A stretch of DNA of 64,000 nt from Clostridiales bacterium (GTDB taxonomy: Bacteria; Bacillota; Clostridia; Lachnospirales; Lachnospiraceae), in NCBI GenBank assembly GCA_021204045.1, contig JAJQAA010000044.1, forward strand, positions 1-64,000, in the 5' to 3' direction. The notes beneath the pieces are model-generated. The model was not told the DNA's origin and did no database searches. It saw only the letters and a list, made by a program, of their open reading frames with translations. Both the position numbers and the translations under genes were made by a program. Positions 43,941 to 53,104 of the stretch are shown here, in pieces; position 1 is the stretch's first letter, and each line of letters starts with the position of its first letter.

Positions 43941-45770
43941 ATGAATATGAAACGAGAAGACGTCCGTAACATTGCGATCATTGCCCATGTCGACCATGGC
44001 AAGACGACGCTGGTGGATGATCTTTTGCGGCAGAGCGGCGTGTTCCGCGCCAACCAGGAGGTGGTGGAGCGCGTCATGGACTCCAATGATATCGAGCGGG
44101 AGCGCGGTATCACGATTCTGTCTAAAAATACAGCTGTTTTTTATAAGGGAATCAAGATCAATATTATTGATACTCCCGGGCACGCAGATTTCGGCGGCGA
44201 GGTCGAGCGCGTGCTGAAGATGGTCAACGGCGTGATCCTGGTGGTCGACGCCTATGAGGGGCCGATGCCCCAGACCAAATTTGTGCTGCAGAAGGCGCTG
44301 GAGCTTGATCTGGCGGTCATTGTCTGTATCAACAAGATCGACCACCCGGAGGCGCGGCCGAAGGAAGTCATCGATGAGGTGCTGGAGCTGTTCATGGATC
44401 TGGACGCTTCCGACGAGCAGCTGGACTGCCCGTTTGTCTTTGCTTCGGCGCGGGCCGGTTATGCCAAGAAGGAGCTGGACGACCCGGATGTGGATATGAG
44501 TCCCCTGTTTGAGACGATCGTCGAGAGTATTCCCGCCCCGGAGGGCGATCCGGAAAAGGATACGCAGATGCTCATCAGCACGATCGATTACAACGAATAT
44601 GTCGGCCGCATCGGCATCGGCAAGATTGACAACGGCAGCATCCGGGTCAACGAGGAGTGTGTGATTGTCAATCATCATGACCCGGATAAGCTGCGCCGCG
44701 TTAAGATCGGCAAGCTCTATCAGTTTGACGGCCTGCAGCGCGTCGAGGTAACCTCGGCGACGGTCGGCGACATCGTCGCGGTATCGGGCATTACCGATCT
44801 TCATATCGGCGATACGATCTGTGCGCCGGAGAATCCGGTGTCGATCCCGTTCCAGAAGATTTCCGAGCCGACGATCGCGATGAATTTTATGGTGAATGAC
44901 AGCCCGCTGGCCGGTACGGAGGGACGCTATGTTACCTCCCGCCATATCCGCGACCGCCTGTTCCGCGAGCTGAACACCGACGTGAGCCTGCGGGTCGAGG
45001 AGACGGATTCGCCGGACTGCTTTAAGGTTTCCGGCCGCGGTGAGCTGCATCTGTCCGTTCTGATTGAAAATATGCGCCGCGAGGGCTATGAGTTTGCGGT
45101 GAGCAAGGCGGAAGTCCTTTATAAATATAACGAGCGCAACCAGAAGCAGGAGCCGATGGAGATCGCTTACATCGACGTGCCGGAGGAGTTTTCCGGCGCG
45201 GTCATTCAGAAGCTGACCACGCGCAAGGGCGAGCTCGAGGGTATGAGCCCGATGAGCGGCGACTACACGCGCCTTACGTTTTCCATCCCGTCCCGCGGCC
45301 TGATCGGCTACCGCGGCGAGTTTTTGACGGACACCAAGGGAAACGGCGTGATCAATACGATTTTTGACGGCTACGGCCCTTATAAAGGCGATCTGGCCTA
45401 CCGCAAGACGGGCTCGCTGATCGCTTATGAGAGCGGCGAGAGCATTACCTACGGACTGTTTAACGCGCAGGAGCGCGGGATCCTTTTTATCGGGCCGGGC
45501 GAGAAGGTGTATTCCGGTATGGTCATCGGCCAGAATCCGAAGGCCGAGGATATCGAAGTCAATGTCTGCAAGACGAAAAAGCTGACAAACACGCGCTCCT
45601 CGAGCGCGGACGAGGCGCTCAAGTTAGTCCCGAAAAAGGAGATGAGCCTGGAGCAGTGCCTGGAGTTTATTGATACCGACGAGCTGCTGGAGGTTACTCC
45701 GTCCAGCCTGCGTATCCGCAAAAAGATCCTGGATCCGACGCTGCGCAAGCGGGCGTCCTTTAAAAAGTGA
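43941..45770 (+). CDS. typA: Ribosome-associated GTPase TypA/BipA
   Basis: The 609-residue translational GTPase has G1 [10 protein letters not shown], switch [14 protein letters not shown]3 [14 protein letters not shown] and G4 [10 protein letters not shown], then EF-G-like domains and the TypA C-terminal domain. It binds ribosomes and supports assembly or growth under stress. The GTG/ATG choice is clear: ATG after GGGAG. Length matches the family. Confidence 0.95.
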   Translation: MNMKREDVRNIAIIAHVDHGKTTLVDDLLRQSGVFRANQEVVERVMDSNDIERERGITILSKNTAVFYKGIKINIIDTPGHADFGGEVERVLKMVNGVILVVDAYEGPMPQTKFVLQKALELDLAVIVCINKIDHPEARPKEVIDEVLELFMDLDASDEQLDCPFVFASARAGYAKKELDDPDVDMSPLFETIVESIPAPEGDPEKDTQMLISTIDYNEYVGRIGIGKIDNGSIRVNEECVIVNHHDPDKLRRVKIGKLYQFDGLQRVEVTSATVGDIVAVSGITDLHIGDTICAPENPVSIPFQKISEPTIAMNFMVNDSPLAGTEGRYVTSRHIRDRLFRELNTDVSLRVEETDSPDCFKVSGRGELHLSVLIENMRREGYEFAVSKAEVLYKYNERNQKQEPMEIAYIDVPEEFSGAVIQKLTTRKGELEGMSPMSGDYTRLTFSIPSRGLIGYRGEFLTDTKGNGVINTIFDGYGPYKGDLAYRKTGSLIAYESGESITYGLFNAQERGILFIGPGEKVYSGMVIGQNPKAEDIEVNVCKTKKLTNTRSSSADEALKLVPKKEMSLEQCLEFIDTDELLEVTPSSLRIRKKILDPTLRKRASFKK

Positions 45771-45882
45771 GGTCGGCCATTGTCGATATTTTGCACACAA
45801 AAGCCGGAATAGCATGGAGATCCCGTTCATAGACATAGTATTAGCGTAAGCAAATCATAGTAAATGAGGAGAGGAAAGTACC

Positions 45883-46527
45883 ATGCCGGAAAAAGTAATT
45901 GAGAATAACAAGGTGAGCGTAATCGGGGAGATCGTTTCTGAATTCACCTTCAGCCATGAGGTGTTCGGAGAAGGCTTCTATGTTGTAGATGTAGCTGTGA
46001 ATCGGCTGAGCGAACAGGCGGACATCATTCCGTTGCTGATCTCAGATCGCCTGATTAATATCCGTGAGGATTATCGCGGCCGTACCGTGGAGGCGATCGG
46101 CCAGTTCCGTTCTTACAACCGCCATGAAGGGATGAAAAACCGCCTTGTACTCTCGGTATTTGTGCGTGAGATTCATTTTATGGAGGAATTCACTGATTAT
46201 ACGCGGACCAATCAGATTTTTCTCGACGGTTACATCTGCAAAGCGCCGATTTATCGCAAGACGCCGCTGGGGAGAGAGATCGCCGATCTGCTGCTGGTCG
46301 TGAACCGCCCATACGGAAAATCGGATTACATTCCGTGTATCGCGTGGGGCAGAAATGCCCGTTTTGCCTCCGGCTTTGAGGTCGGCACGCGGGTGCGTGT
46401 CTGGGGCCGGGTGCAGAGCCGGGAATATACCAAAAAGCTCAGTGAGACGGAGTGCGAGAAGCGCGTCGCCTATGAAGTCTCCATCAGCAAACTGGAATGC
46501 GGCGAGGAAGAGGCGGCAGGCCGGTAG
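45883..46527 (+). CDS. Tandem OB-fold single-strand DNA-binding-like protein
   Basis: The 214-residue protein seems to hold two SSB-like OB folds: residues about 8-100 (VSVIGEIVSEFTFSHEVFGE) and about 108-205 (NQIFLDGYICKAPIYRKTPL, DYIPCIAWGRNARFA). The second half resembles ordinary bacterial SSB more closely. There is no acidic C-terminal tip for partner binding, so it is unlikely to be the main replicative SSB. The ATG follows GGAGAGG. Confidence 0.65.
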   Translation: MPEKVIENNKVSVIGEIVSEFTFSHEVFGEGFYVVDVAVNRLSEQADIIPLLISDRLINIREDYRGRTVEAIGQFRSYNRHEGMKNRLVLSVFVREIHFMEEFTDYTRTNQIFLDGYICKAPIYRKTPLGREIADLLLVVNRPYGKSDYIPCIAWGRNARFASGFEVGTRVRVWGRVQSREYTKKLSETECEKRVAYEVSISKLECGEEEAAGR

Positions 46528-46558
46528 GAACCGTCAGAAACACAAGAGGAGCACAGGA

Positions 46559-47047
46559 ATGAATACAGGAAAGATTGAGATTATATGCGGCAGCGGCAAG
46601 GGAAAGACTTCGATGGCTTTCGGTCGTGCCCTGCAGGCGCTTACTTCGCACAGGGACGTGATTATGATCCAGTTCCTGAAGGGAAGCCAGAGGATGGAAA
46701 ACCAGGAAATCATCAAGCGCCTGGAGCCGGAGATGAAAGTATTCCGGTTTGAAAAATCGGACTATTATTTTGAGAATCTTTCCGAGGAGGCCAAGAAGGA
46801 GGAGCTGTTTAATATCCACAATGCCCTGAATTACGCGAGAAAGGTGCTGACGACGGGGGAGTGCGAGCTTCTTGTGCTCGACGAGGTGCTCGGGCTGGTT
46901 GATCAGAATATTATCACGGCGGCGGAACTGACGCAGATTCTGGAATGCAGGGATGAGGCAGATGTGATTCTTACAGGGAAAGCATTGCCGGAAGAAATTG
47001 CGCATGTCGCCGACCGAATTGTGACGGTTGAATCGCAGAGCAAGTAA
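46559..47047 (+). CDS. Corrinoid adenosyltransferase (CobO/BtuR type)
   Basis: The 162-residue P-loop protein has GSGKGKTSMAFG at the N-terminus, MIQFLKGSQ and LLVLDEVLGLVDQN, matching cob(I)yrinic acid a,c-diamide adenosyltransferases, which make adenosylcobalamin from ATP and corrinoid. The start is the ATG after AGAGGAGC. No other cobalamin gene is near, so it may serve salvage. Confidence 0.85.
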   Translation: MNTGKIEIICGSGKGKTSMAFGRALQALTSHRDVIMIQFLKGSQRMENQEIIKRLEPEMKVFRFEKSDYYFENLSEEAKKEELFNIHNALNYARKVLTTGECELLVLDEVLGLVDQNIITAAELTQILECRDEADVILTGKALPEEIAHVADRIVTVESQSK

Positions 47048-47128
47048 CATTCCTGTGTGATGGAGCGCCGCGATAGCGGCGTCGATTCAGATACGAAAAA
47101 ATGAACCGAAAAAATGATTGTGTACCGG

Positions 47129-47157
47129 TTGACAAGAACCGGTCATGGTGATAGGAT
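47129..47157 (+). promoter_or_regulatory. Promoter of the dapA riboswitch transcript
   Basis: TTGACA (47129-47134) and TAGGAT (47152-47157) are 17 bp apart, so the transcript begins just before the riboswitch. Confidence 0.75.
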
Positions 47158-47165
47158 TAAAAAAA

Positions 47166-47395
47166 CTGAGTAGAGGATGCGTGAAGCATGAGTAGCCCGT
47201 CGGATGCGCCGGATGCAGGAGATGGCAGGGTGAAAGGGTGGACGCCAAAGACGGAGACGGTACCGGATCGATTCGTCTGGGCGCAGGGTGAAAAACTTTG
47301 CGACTGTCATCCCAAAGACGGGGATGGAGCGCTACTTGAAATTATTATATTGATTATAATTATTTTAAGGAGTCCCCGTCGTTTGCGTGGACTCC
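47166..47395 (+). promoter_or_regulatory. Lysine riboswitch with terminator, upstream of dapA
   Basis: The aptamer (about 47166-47338) has the conserved L-box blocks GTAGAGG...GCATGAGTAGCC, GGAGATGGCAGGGTGAAAGG, GACGCCAAAG and CGACTGTCATCCC, and is closed by AGTAG/CTACT. Downstream, GGAGTCC (47369-47375) and GGACTCC (47389-47395) followed by ATTTTATT form a terminator. GACGGGG in the aptamer (47317-47323) can instead pair with CCCCGTC (47374-47380), giving an antiterminator. Lysine binding should therefore reduce dapA transcription. This accounts for most of the 370-nt gap before dapA. Confidence 0.85.
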
Positions 47396-47419
47396 ATTTT
47401 ATTAAAAGGAGGATGTGCT

Positions 47420-48304
47420 ATGGCAATTTTTGAAGGCGCGGGTGTCGCCCTGATTACGCCGTTTCTGGCGGATGGTTCGGTCAATTATACAAAGCTGGAG
47501 GAGATCGTCGAGGAGCAGATCGCCGGGAAGACCGACGCGATCATTGCCTGCGGTACGACCGGCGAGTCTTCGACGATGGATCATGAAGAGCATCTTCAGG
47601 TGGTGCGCCGTGTCTGTGAGATCGTAAATCACCGCATTCCCGTGATTGCCGGAACCGGGTCGAACTCCACTGCCGAGGCGATCCATCTTTCCGTGGGGGC
47701 GCAGGAAGTAGGCGCGGATGGTCTGCTGCTGGTGACTCCCTATTATAATAAGGCGACGCAGAACGGCCTGATTGCTCATTATAAGGCGATCGCCGCGACG
47801 GTCGATATTCCGATTCTGCTCTATCACATTCCGGGGCGTACCGGCGTGACGATGAAGCCTGAGACGATCGTGACGCTCTGCCGCGAGGTGGACAACATTG
47901 TCGGCGTCAAGGAGGCGAGTGCCAACTTCTCCGTGATCGCCGAGATTATGAACCTGGCGGATGGCTGCGTGGATCTGTATTCCGGAAACGACGACCAGAT
48001 CGTGCCGCTGCTTTCCCTGGGCGGTAAGGGTGTGATTTCCGTGCTCTCCAATGTCGCTCCGGAGCAGACGCATGAAATCTGTGCTAGCTATTTCGCGGGC
48101 GACGTGAAGAAAAGCTGCAAGATGCAGCTTGAGGCGATTCCGCTGATCAACGCGTTGTTCTGCGAGGTCAATCCGATTCCGGTGAAAGCGGCGATGAATC
48201 TCATGGGCAAGGAAGTCGGGCCGCTGCGCCTGCCGCTGACGGAGATGGAGCCGCAGAACCAGGAGCGTTTAAAGAAGGCGATACAAGATTACGGCCTGCT
48301 GTGA
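47420..48304 (+). CDS. dapA: 4-hydroxy-tetrahydrodipicolinate synthase
   Basis: The 294-residue enzyme condenses pyruvate and aspartate semialdehyde, the first committed step to diaminopimelate and lysine. Key residues lie in CGTTGESSTMDHEEH, TPYYNKATQNG, YHIPGRTGV and the Schiff-base lysine region VGVKEASANF. The start follows AAAGGAGGATG; an upstream in-frame ATG lies within the terminator. It is under the lysine riboswitch. Confidence 0.94.
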   Translation: MAIFEGAGVALITPFLADGSVNYTKLEEIVEEQIAGKTDAIIACGTTGESSTMDHEEHLQVVRRVCEIVNHRIPVIAGTGSNSTAEAIHLSVGAQEVGADGLLLVTPYYNKATQNGLIAHYKAIAATVDIPILLYHIPGRTGVTMKPETIVTLCREVDNIVGVKEASANFSVIAEIMNLADGCVDLYSGNDDQIVPLLSLGGKGVISVLSNVAPEQTHEICASYFAGDVKKSCKMQLEAIPLINALFCEVNPIPVKAAMNLMGKEVGPLRLPLTEMEPQNQERLKKAIQDYGLL

Positions 48305-48424
48305 CGGCGGATGCATGACAGACGCTGTGATCCGGAGCATGACAGGCACCTGCGGAGTATGGCAGGCGCTGGAGGCATCTGTGCGTATGGGAAACAGTTG
48401 GTTACCTGAGAGGAGCAGTAAAAA

Positions 48425-49183
48425 ATGACGAGGATAATATTACATGGCTGTGGCGGCGCGATGGGACGGGTAGTCAGCGACCTGGCAGCCGGGATGGATG
48501 ACGTGACGATCGTGGCCGGCGTGGATGTACGTCCGGAGGCGGTACCGTGTGCGTATCCGGTGTTTGCGGCGCTTGCGGACTGCACGGTTGACGCGGATGT
48601 GGTTGTGGATTTTGCCGCGGCGGCAGCGGTCGACGGCCTGTTGGACTGCTGCGGAGAAAGGGGTCTGCCGCTGGTACTGTGCACGACGGGACTAAGCGAG
48701 GCGCAGATTGTGAAAGTGTCGGAGACCGCAAAACGCGTGGCGCTGCTGCGTTCGGCAAATATGTCGCTGGGGATCAATCTGCTTTTGAAGCTCGTGCAGG
48801 ATGCGGCGAAGGTGCTTGCGGATTCCGGTTTTGATATTGAAATTGTCGAGAAGCATCATCACCGCAAGCTGGACGCGCCGAGTGGTACGGCGCTGGCTCT
48901 GGCTGATTTGGTCAACGAGGCGATGGATGGCCGTTATCATTACAAATATGACCGCAGCGCAACGCGCGAAAAACGCGACGAGAATGAGATCGGCATTCAG
49001 TCGGTACGCGGCGGTTCGATTGTCGGCGAGCATGAGGTGATTTTCGCCGGTACGGACGAGGTCGTGACGATCTCGCACACGGCCTACTCGCGGGCGATTT
49101 TTGCGAAAGGGGCCCTGGAGGCCGCGAAATTCCTGGCGGGGAAAGAGCCGGGACGGTATACGATGGCGGATGTGATTGGGTAA
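48425..49183 (+). CDS. dapB: 4-hydroxy-tetrahydrodipicolinate reductase
   Basis: The 252-residue enzyme uses NAD(P)H to make tetrahydrodipicolinate, the substrate of DapL. The nucleotide loop is LHGCGGAMGRVV and the active-site region EKHHHRKLDAPSGTALALAD. It lies 120 bp after dapA in the same direction and is probably co-transcribed. A terminator follows. Confidence 0.94.
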   Translation: MTRIILHGCGGAMGRVVSDLAAGMDDVTIVAGVDVRPEAVPCAYPVFAALADCTVDADVVVDFAAAAAVDGLLDCCGERGLPLVLCTTGLSEAQIVKVSETAKRVALLRSANMSLGINLLLKLVQDAAKVLADSGFDIEIVEKHHHRKLDAPSGTALALADLVNEAMDGRYHYKYDRSATREKRDENEIGIQSVRGGSIVGEHEVIFAGTDEVVTISHTAYSRAIFAKGALEAAKFLAGKEPGRYTMADVIG

Positions 49184-49202
49184 CGTTTATAAAACCAGAT
49201 GA

Positions 49203-49252
49203 AAAACGGGTGCAGATGTGATTTCCGATCATGACTGTACTCGTTTTATTTA
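49203..49252 (+). terminator. Terminator of the dapA-dapB operon
   Basis: AAAACGGGTGCAG (49203-49215) pairs imperfectly with CTGTACTCGTTTT (49235-49247), followed by a T-rich tail. Confidence 0.6.
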
Positions 49253-49341
49253 TTGCATTCTGAAATGAATCCTATTGTATTTACAAATTAGACAGAAAGT
49301 AAAAATCGTGTTAAACTCATGGACAGAGGATGATGAGAAAT

Positions 49342-50736
49342 ATGGGACCAAAAGCGGAGAAACTACGAAGCGTTGACCTGACAGAGGGGAATATTGCTAG
49401 GTAATTGATTACGTTTGCAATGCCGATTCTTTTATCAGAGGTCTTTCAGAACCTTTATAACAGTGTCGACAGCATCGTGGTAGGTAACTGTGTGGGAGTA
49501 GAAGCGCTGGCCTCCGTGACCTCATCGGCAGATATTTCCCAGATGATTATCGGTTTTTTTACGGGACTTTCTGCCGGTTCCGGGGTGCTGTTTTCCCGGT
49601 GCTTTGGCGCGAAGGATCAGGAACATTTGCACAGGGCAATTCACACTTCCATGTTGTTTTCGCTCATTCTTGGCGTTGCAATGGCGGCTCTTGGAATTGT
49701 ATTTACGCCGTTATTGCTGCGTCTCGTCAAATGTCCGGAGGATGTATACGACCAGTCAATGATATATTTAAGAATTTATCTGATTGGTGTTTTCCTGACG
49801 TCGGTATATAATATCGCGTCCGGTGTGCTGCGGTCAGTGGGGGATTCCCGGACGCCGTTTTATTATCTGGTACTTGCCAGCTGCGTGAATGTTTTTCTGG
49901 ATCTGCTTCTGGTGGCGGTATTCGGGATGGGCGTTGCGGGAGTAGCCATTGCGACAATCCTGTCTCAGGCGTTTTCCAGCATACTTGTGCTGCGTCGAAT
50001 GCTGAGGACGAATGATGTATACAGACTGGTTCCGGGAGATTTAAAGATTGAAGCAGATATTTTAAAAGAGATTATGATCCTGGGAATGCCGGCCGGAATA
50101 CAGTCGTGTATTATATCGTTCTCGAATTTGTTTGTCCAGCGTTATCTGAACAGTTTTGGTTCCGCAGCCATGGCAGGCGCGGGAGCGGCGAAAAAAATTG
50201 ATAAATATCTCGGCCTGGTCGGCAATTCGATCGGCCTGTCGGTCACGACGTTTGTCAGCCAGAATGTTGGCGCGAAAGATTACAGGCGCGCGTTTTCCGG
50301 CATTAAGACGGCGATGCTTTTATGTCTTGGCTTCAATATAGTGATTGGTATTCCGATTTATTATTTCGCTCCGTATTGTGTGCGGCTGTTCAGTGCCAAC
50401 GAGGGAGCAATCTATTATGGAACCATGCTGATACATGTGATGATTCCGCTGTATTATGCGCAGTCTCTTCATAATGTATTCGGGAATGTTGTTCGCGGTT
50501 TTGGAAAATCAGTGGTTACAATGATTACGGCAATTACCGCAATGGTTGTTTGCAGACAGATTTTTCTGGCAATTGCGATGAACATTGATTACCGGCTCGA
50601 GTTTGTCTTTTTCGCTTATCCGTTTGGATGGATCTGTGCGGCAGTCTTTGAGGCGGCCTATTTTCTGTTTGCGATTCTGAGACCGATAAAAAAATCGGAA
50701 AATAAGGAAAAAACAGAGTCGTGGACGCGTACATAA
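49342..50736 (+). pseudogene. MATE-family efflux transporter with stop codon 21
   Basis: The frame from ATG 49342 reads MGPKAEKLRSVDLTEGNIAR, then TAA at 49402-49404, then TTG ATT and a complete MATE body (AMPILLSEVFQNLYNSVDSI onward, about 12 membrane helices, ending 50736). The residues before the stop are typical MATE N-termini, where a glutamine or lysine codon is expected, so one base change would restore the gene. The downstream TTG at 49405 could allow restart, giving 443 residues, but no ribosome binding site is well placed. A promoter with TAGACA (49289) and TAAACT (49312) precedes it. Probably inactive or weakly expressed. Confidence 0.75.
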
Positions 50737-50787
50737 TTTTTTTCTTCCTTCACATACTAAGAGAAAACGTGAAAGGAGACAACGATT

Positions 50788-51162
50788 ATGAGGAAAATCA
50801 GAATGATATCCTGCGTCCTGCTGTTTGCTGCGGCGATATTGTGTTTGACAGGCTGCAGCAACAGGAAAAGTTCCGGACAGGAGAGCAGTACGGAGCAAAC
50901 GACAGCCGCTCAAACGACCACAGCGGGGAGTGGGAGCGGGACATCGGAGGGCAGCGGAAGCGGTTCCGGCAGTGCTTCTGAGGGTACTTCCGGCAATACT
51001 TCGGGAAGCACCTCCGGCAGTACTTCCGGAAACACTATGACAGGCAATGGCGAGAGCGGCGGCGTCATCGACGGCGTGATTGATGATATCGGCGAGGGAA
51101 TTGAGAATGCGACCGGGGACGGTGCCGCGATGGGCACGGCGGCCTCGGGCGAGGCGGATTAG
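50788..51162 (+). CDS. Serine/glycine-rich lipoprotein
   Basis: The 124-residue protein has a lipoprotein signal with the lipobox LTGC (cysteine near residue 23). A low-complexity Ser/Gly/Thr stretch follows (about 28-85) with repeated GSTSG units, then an acidic C-terminus. A good AAAGGAG precedes the ATG. It would be a surface-tethered protein of unknown role. A terminator follows. Confidence 0.7.
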   Translation: MRKIRMISCVLLFAAAILCLTGCSNRKSSGQESSTEQTTAAQTTTAGSGSGTSEGSGSGSGSASEGTSGNTSGSTSGSTSGNTMTGNGESGGVIDGVIDDIGEGIENATGDGAAMGTAASGEAD

Positions 51163-51189
51163 CTGAAATAAAAGAGAAGTTGTGGGCTG

Positions 51190-51223
51190 GAGAGGCCGGG
51201 CAGGTGGTGCCCGGTCTCTCTTT
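51190..51223 (+). terminator. Terminator after the lipoprotein gene
   Basis: GAGAGGCCGGGCA and TGCCCGGTCTCTC form a stem (51190-51220) with one wobble and a GGTGG loop, followed by TTT. Confidence 0.7.
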
Positions 51224-51376
51224 GCATCGAAAAATCGGAACCAAGAATCCGACGTTCTTGAATTACTTGTTGTATTTTACGTTAGCATGTGATAAGCTGT
51301 TTTGACAGAGCCTGTTGGAAACTGGAGAGATTCGTGCCGGGTGTATGGCAAAATTATCTGAATGGGGGATATACAG

Positions 51377-52336
51377 ATGAAAAATGTACGAAATGAAATC
51401 GTGATATATGAATCCTCGGATGGCGCTGTGAAGCTGCCTATCCGGGTTGATTATGGAGAGGAAACGGTGTGGCTTAACCGTGCGCAAATAGCGGAGTTGT
51501 TTGACCGGGATATTAAAACGATAGGTAAGCATATCAATAACTCATTGAAAGAAGAGCTTACGGATCAAGTGGTTGTCGCAAAATTTGCGACAACCAGCCC
51601 ACATGGAGCGATTGAGGGGAAAGTACAGACTCATATGACGGAATTTTATAACCTGGACGTCATCATTTCCGTCGGCTACCGTGTTAAATCCAAGCGGGGC
51701 ATTGAATTCCGCAAATGGGCGAACGCTGTGCTGAAAGATTACATAATGAAAGGATATGCCGTTAACCATAACCGTATCAAAGAACTTGGAGAGGTGATAC
51801 GGATTATGAAGCGGACAGAACAGACCCTGGATGCAAAGCAGGTGCTGTCTGTTGTTGAAAAATACAGCGCGGCGCTGGATATGCTGGACGACTATGACCA
51901 CCAGAGAATGAAGCGTCCCAAAGGCAATGAAGCGGTATATGTTCTTACTTATGAAGAATGCCGCAAGGTAATCGATCAGATGAAGTTTTCATCACAGTCA
52001 TCACTTTTCGGGAATGAAAAAGACGACTCTTTTAAGGGCAGTATCGGGAATATTTATCAGAGCTTTGGTGGGCAGGATCTATATCCGAGCATTGAGGAAA
52101 AAGCCGCAAATCTTTTATACCTGATTACAAAGAATCACAGCTTTTCCGATGGGAACAAACGGATTGCCGCAACGATATTTCTGTATTTTCTTGATAAAAA
52201 CGGTATTTTGTTTGTGGGTGACGAGAAGCTGATCGATGACCATACACTGGTTGCTTTGACAATTTTGATAGCGGAGTCAAGACCGGAAGAAAAAGAAATG
52301 ATGATTACCGTGATTATGAACTGCATTTGCGGTTGA
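51377..52336 (+). CDS. RhuM family protein with Fic/DOC domain
   Basis: The 319-residue protein has a RhuM N-terminal half (VWLNRAQIAELFDRDIKTIG, ISVGYRVKSKRGIEFRKWAN) and a C-terminal Fic/DOC domain with the active-site loop HSFSDGNKRIAATIF. Fic domains transfer AMP or phosphate to proteins, and DOC-like versions act as toxins. No separate antitoxin gene was seen next to it. The gene is AT-richer than its neighbours and sits in a decaying accessory stretch. The start is the ATG after GGGGGATATACAG. Confidence 0.8.
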   Translation: MKNVRNEIVIYESSDGAVKLPIRVDYGEETVWLNRAQIAELFDRDIKTIGKHINNSLKEELTDQVVVAKFATTSPHGAIEGKVQTHMTEFYNLDVIISVGYRVKSKRGIEFRKWANAVLKDYIMKGYAVNHNRIKELGEVIRIMKRTEQTLDAKQVLSVVEKYSAALDMLDDYDHQRMKRPKGNEAVYVLTYEECRKVIDQMKFSSQSSLFGNEKDDSFKGSIGNIYQSFGGQDLYPSIEEKAANLLYLITKNHSFSDGNKRIAATIFLYFLDKNGILFVGDEKLIDDHTLVALTILIAESRPEEKEMMITVIMNCICG

Positions 52337-52388
52337 AGGCAACCGTATTGAGGGAAAAACGCTGAATTTGAATGACGCGATGCGTTGA
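52329..52388 (+). pseudogene. Short Fic-protein N-terminal fragment
   Basis: Overlapping the RhuM stop in another frame, the sequence reads AVEGNRIEGKTLNLNDAMR and then stops. This resembles the conserved IEGNxxTL segment found early in many Fic proteins. Only about 20 codons remain and there is no start, so it is a remnant. The rest of 52337-52474 holds nothing recognisable. Confidence 0.45.
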
Positions 52389-52474
52389 AAAACTCCTGGG
52401 AAACCTGTGGAAATATTGTAAAATCCGGAAAAATGTGTTATGGTAGCAACGTGGCAATAAAAAGGAGGCAGTGG

Positions 52475-52852
52475 ATGAGCATGCTTTCGCTGTGCCGTCA
52501 GCCGCTTGGCGGGAGGCGGCCCTGGCGTTACCGGAGGTTTTGCGCGGGTGGTTCCGTGCGGCGCCGTTTTGGCGGCAGTGCTTTGCTGCGGTGTATGCTG
52601 GGCGCGGCGCTGGCGTTGGAGTGCGCTTACGGGTTTTTGATTTTCGGAATGCCGGACGCGGAATGTCTGACTGGTCTGCTGCCGGAAAAGTGGATCTCCA
52701 TTTCCTGTGACGAGGAGGTCTGGTACCTGGAATGGCCGGGGGAAGACGCGGAGCATGAGGAGGTCAGCGGCATCCGTTTCCTGCCGAAAACCTGGGAAAT
52801 CCAGTATTACCACAGAGATGAGACCGTGAAAGAATCGGTTGCAAATCCATAG
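52475..52852 (+). CDS. Hypothetical protein with one membrane segment
   Basis: The 125-residue frame begins after AAAAGGAGG and contains an arginine-rich N-terminus, a hydrophobic segment (about 41-58) and a soluble C-terminal part with WISISCDEEVWYLEWPGED. I recognise no family. An overlapping frame from 52471 is also open for 79 codons, so the reading frame of the first third is not certain. The purC promoter overlaps its 3' end. Confidence 0.45.
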   Translation: MSMLSLCRQPLGGRRPWRYRRFCAGGSVRRRFGGSALLRCMLGAALALECAYGFLIFGMPDAECLTGLLPEKWISISCDEEVWYLEWPGEDAEHEEVSGIRFLPKTWEIQYYHRDETVKESVANP

Positions 52853-52867
52853 ACGGTGTATTATAAT
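52839..52867 (+). promoter_or_regulatory. Promoter of the purine operon
   Basis: TTGCAA (52839-52844) and TATAAT (52862-52867) are 17 bp apart. The start would be near 52874, only a few bases before the four-way-junction element, giving a leader of about 230 nt before purC. Confidence 0.75.
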
Positions 52868-52879
52868 GCTTCCGTAATA

Positions 52880-53022
52880 ATTCGGGACGGCGCGATCTCA
52901 GACAGGAAAATCTGCGTCAAGCTTGCTTGTAAGCAGATTTTCCTGCCTGAGATCACATCGGAGGAATCTCCGATGCTTCTTGGCGCGGCTTTCAGCCGTG
53001 CCAAGAAGACGCCGTCCGGAAT
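52880..53022 (+). ncRNA. Structured leader element: closed four-way junction
   Basis: Four helices can form with almost no unpaired bases. P1: ATTCGGGACGGCG (52880-52892) with CGCCGTCCGGAAT (53010-53022), one mismatch. P2: 52894-52915 with 52933-52954, 22 bp with one mismatch and a 17-nt loop. P3: CATCGGAG/CTCCGATG (52956-52963, 52968-52975), loop GAAT. P4: 52976-52990 with 52994-53008, 15 bp with one G-U, loop TTC. Junction bases are only C52893, A52955 and A53009. It is not a purine riboswitch or any motif I know. It could be a regulatory RNA or a palindromic mobile repeat. Confidence 0.65.
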
Positions 53023-53104
53023 GTCAGAGTTCCAGAAGTATATTCTGAGTTGCGAATTGTTTAAAAAATCATATCATCAATCTGAGAAGGGACCGGTGGA
53101 TACG

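Noticed and set aside
43881-45050. 389-codon minus-strand frame opposite typA
   Set aside because: It is an antisense shadow of a highly conserved GTPase gene; the composition reflects codon bias of typA.
52856-53104. N-terminal extension of PurC through the leader
   Set aside because: The frame is open, but the bases are explained by paired stems and the conserved PurC start is at 53105.
52868-53104. Known purine or PRPP riboswitch before purC
   Set aside because: The conserved core sequences of those riboswitches are absent; the fold is a plain four-way junction.
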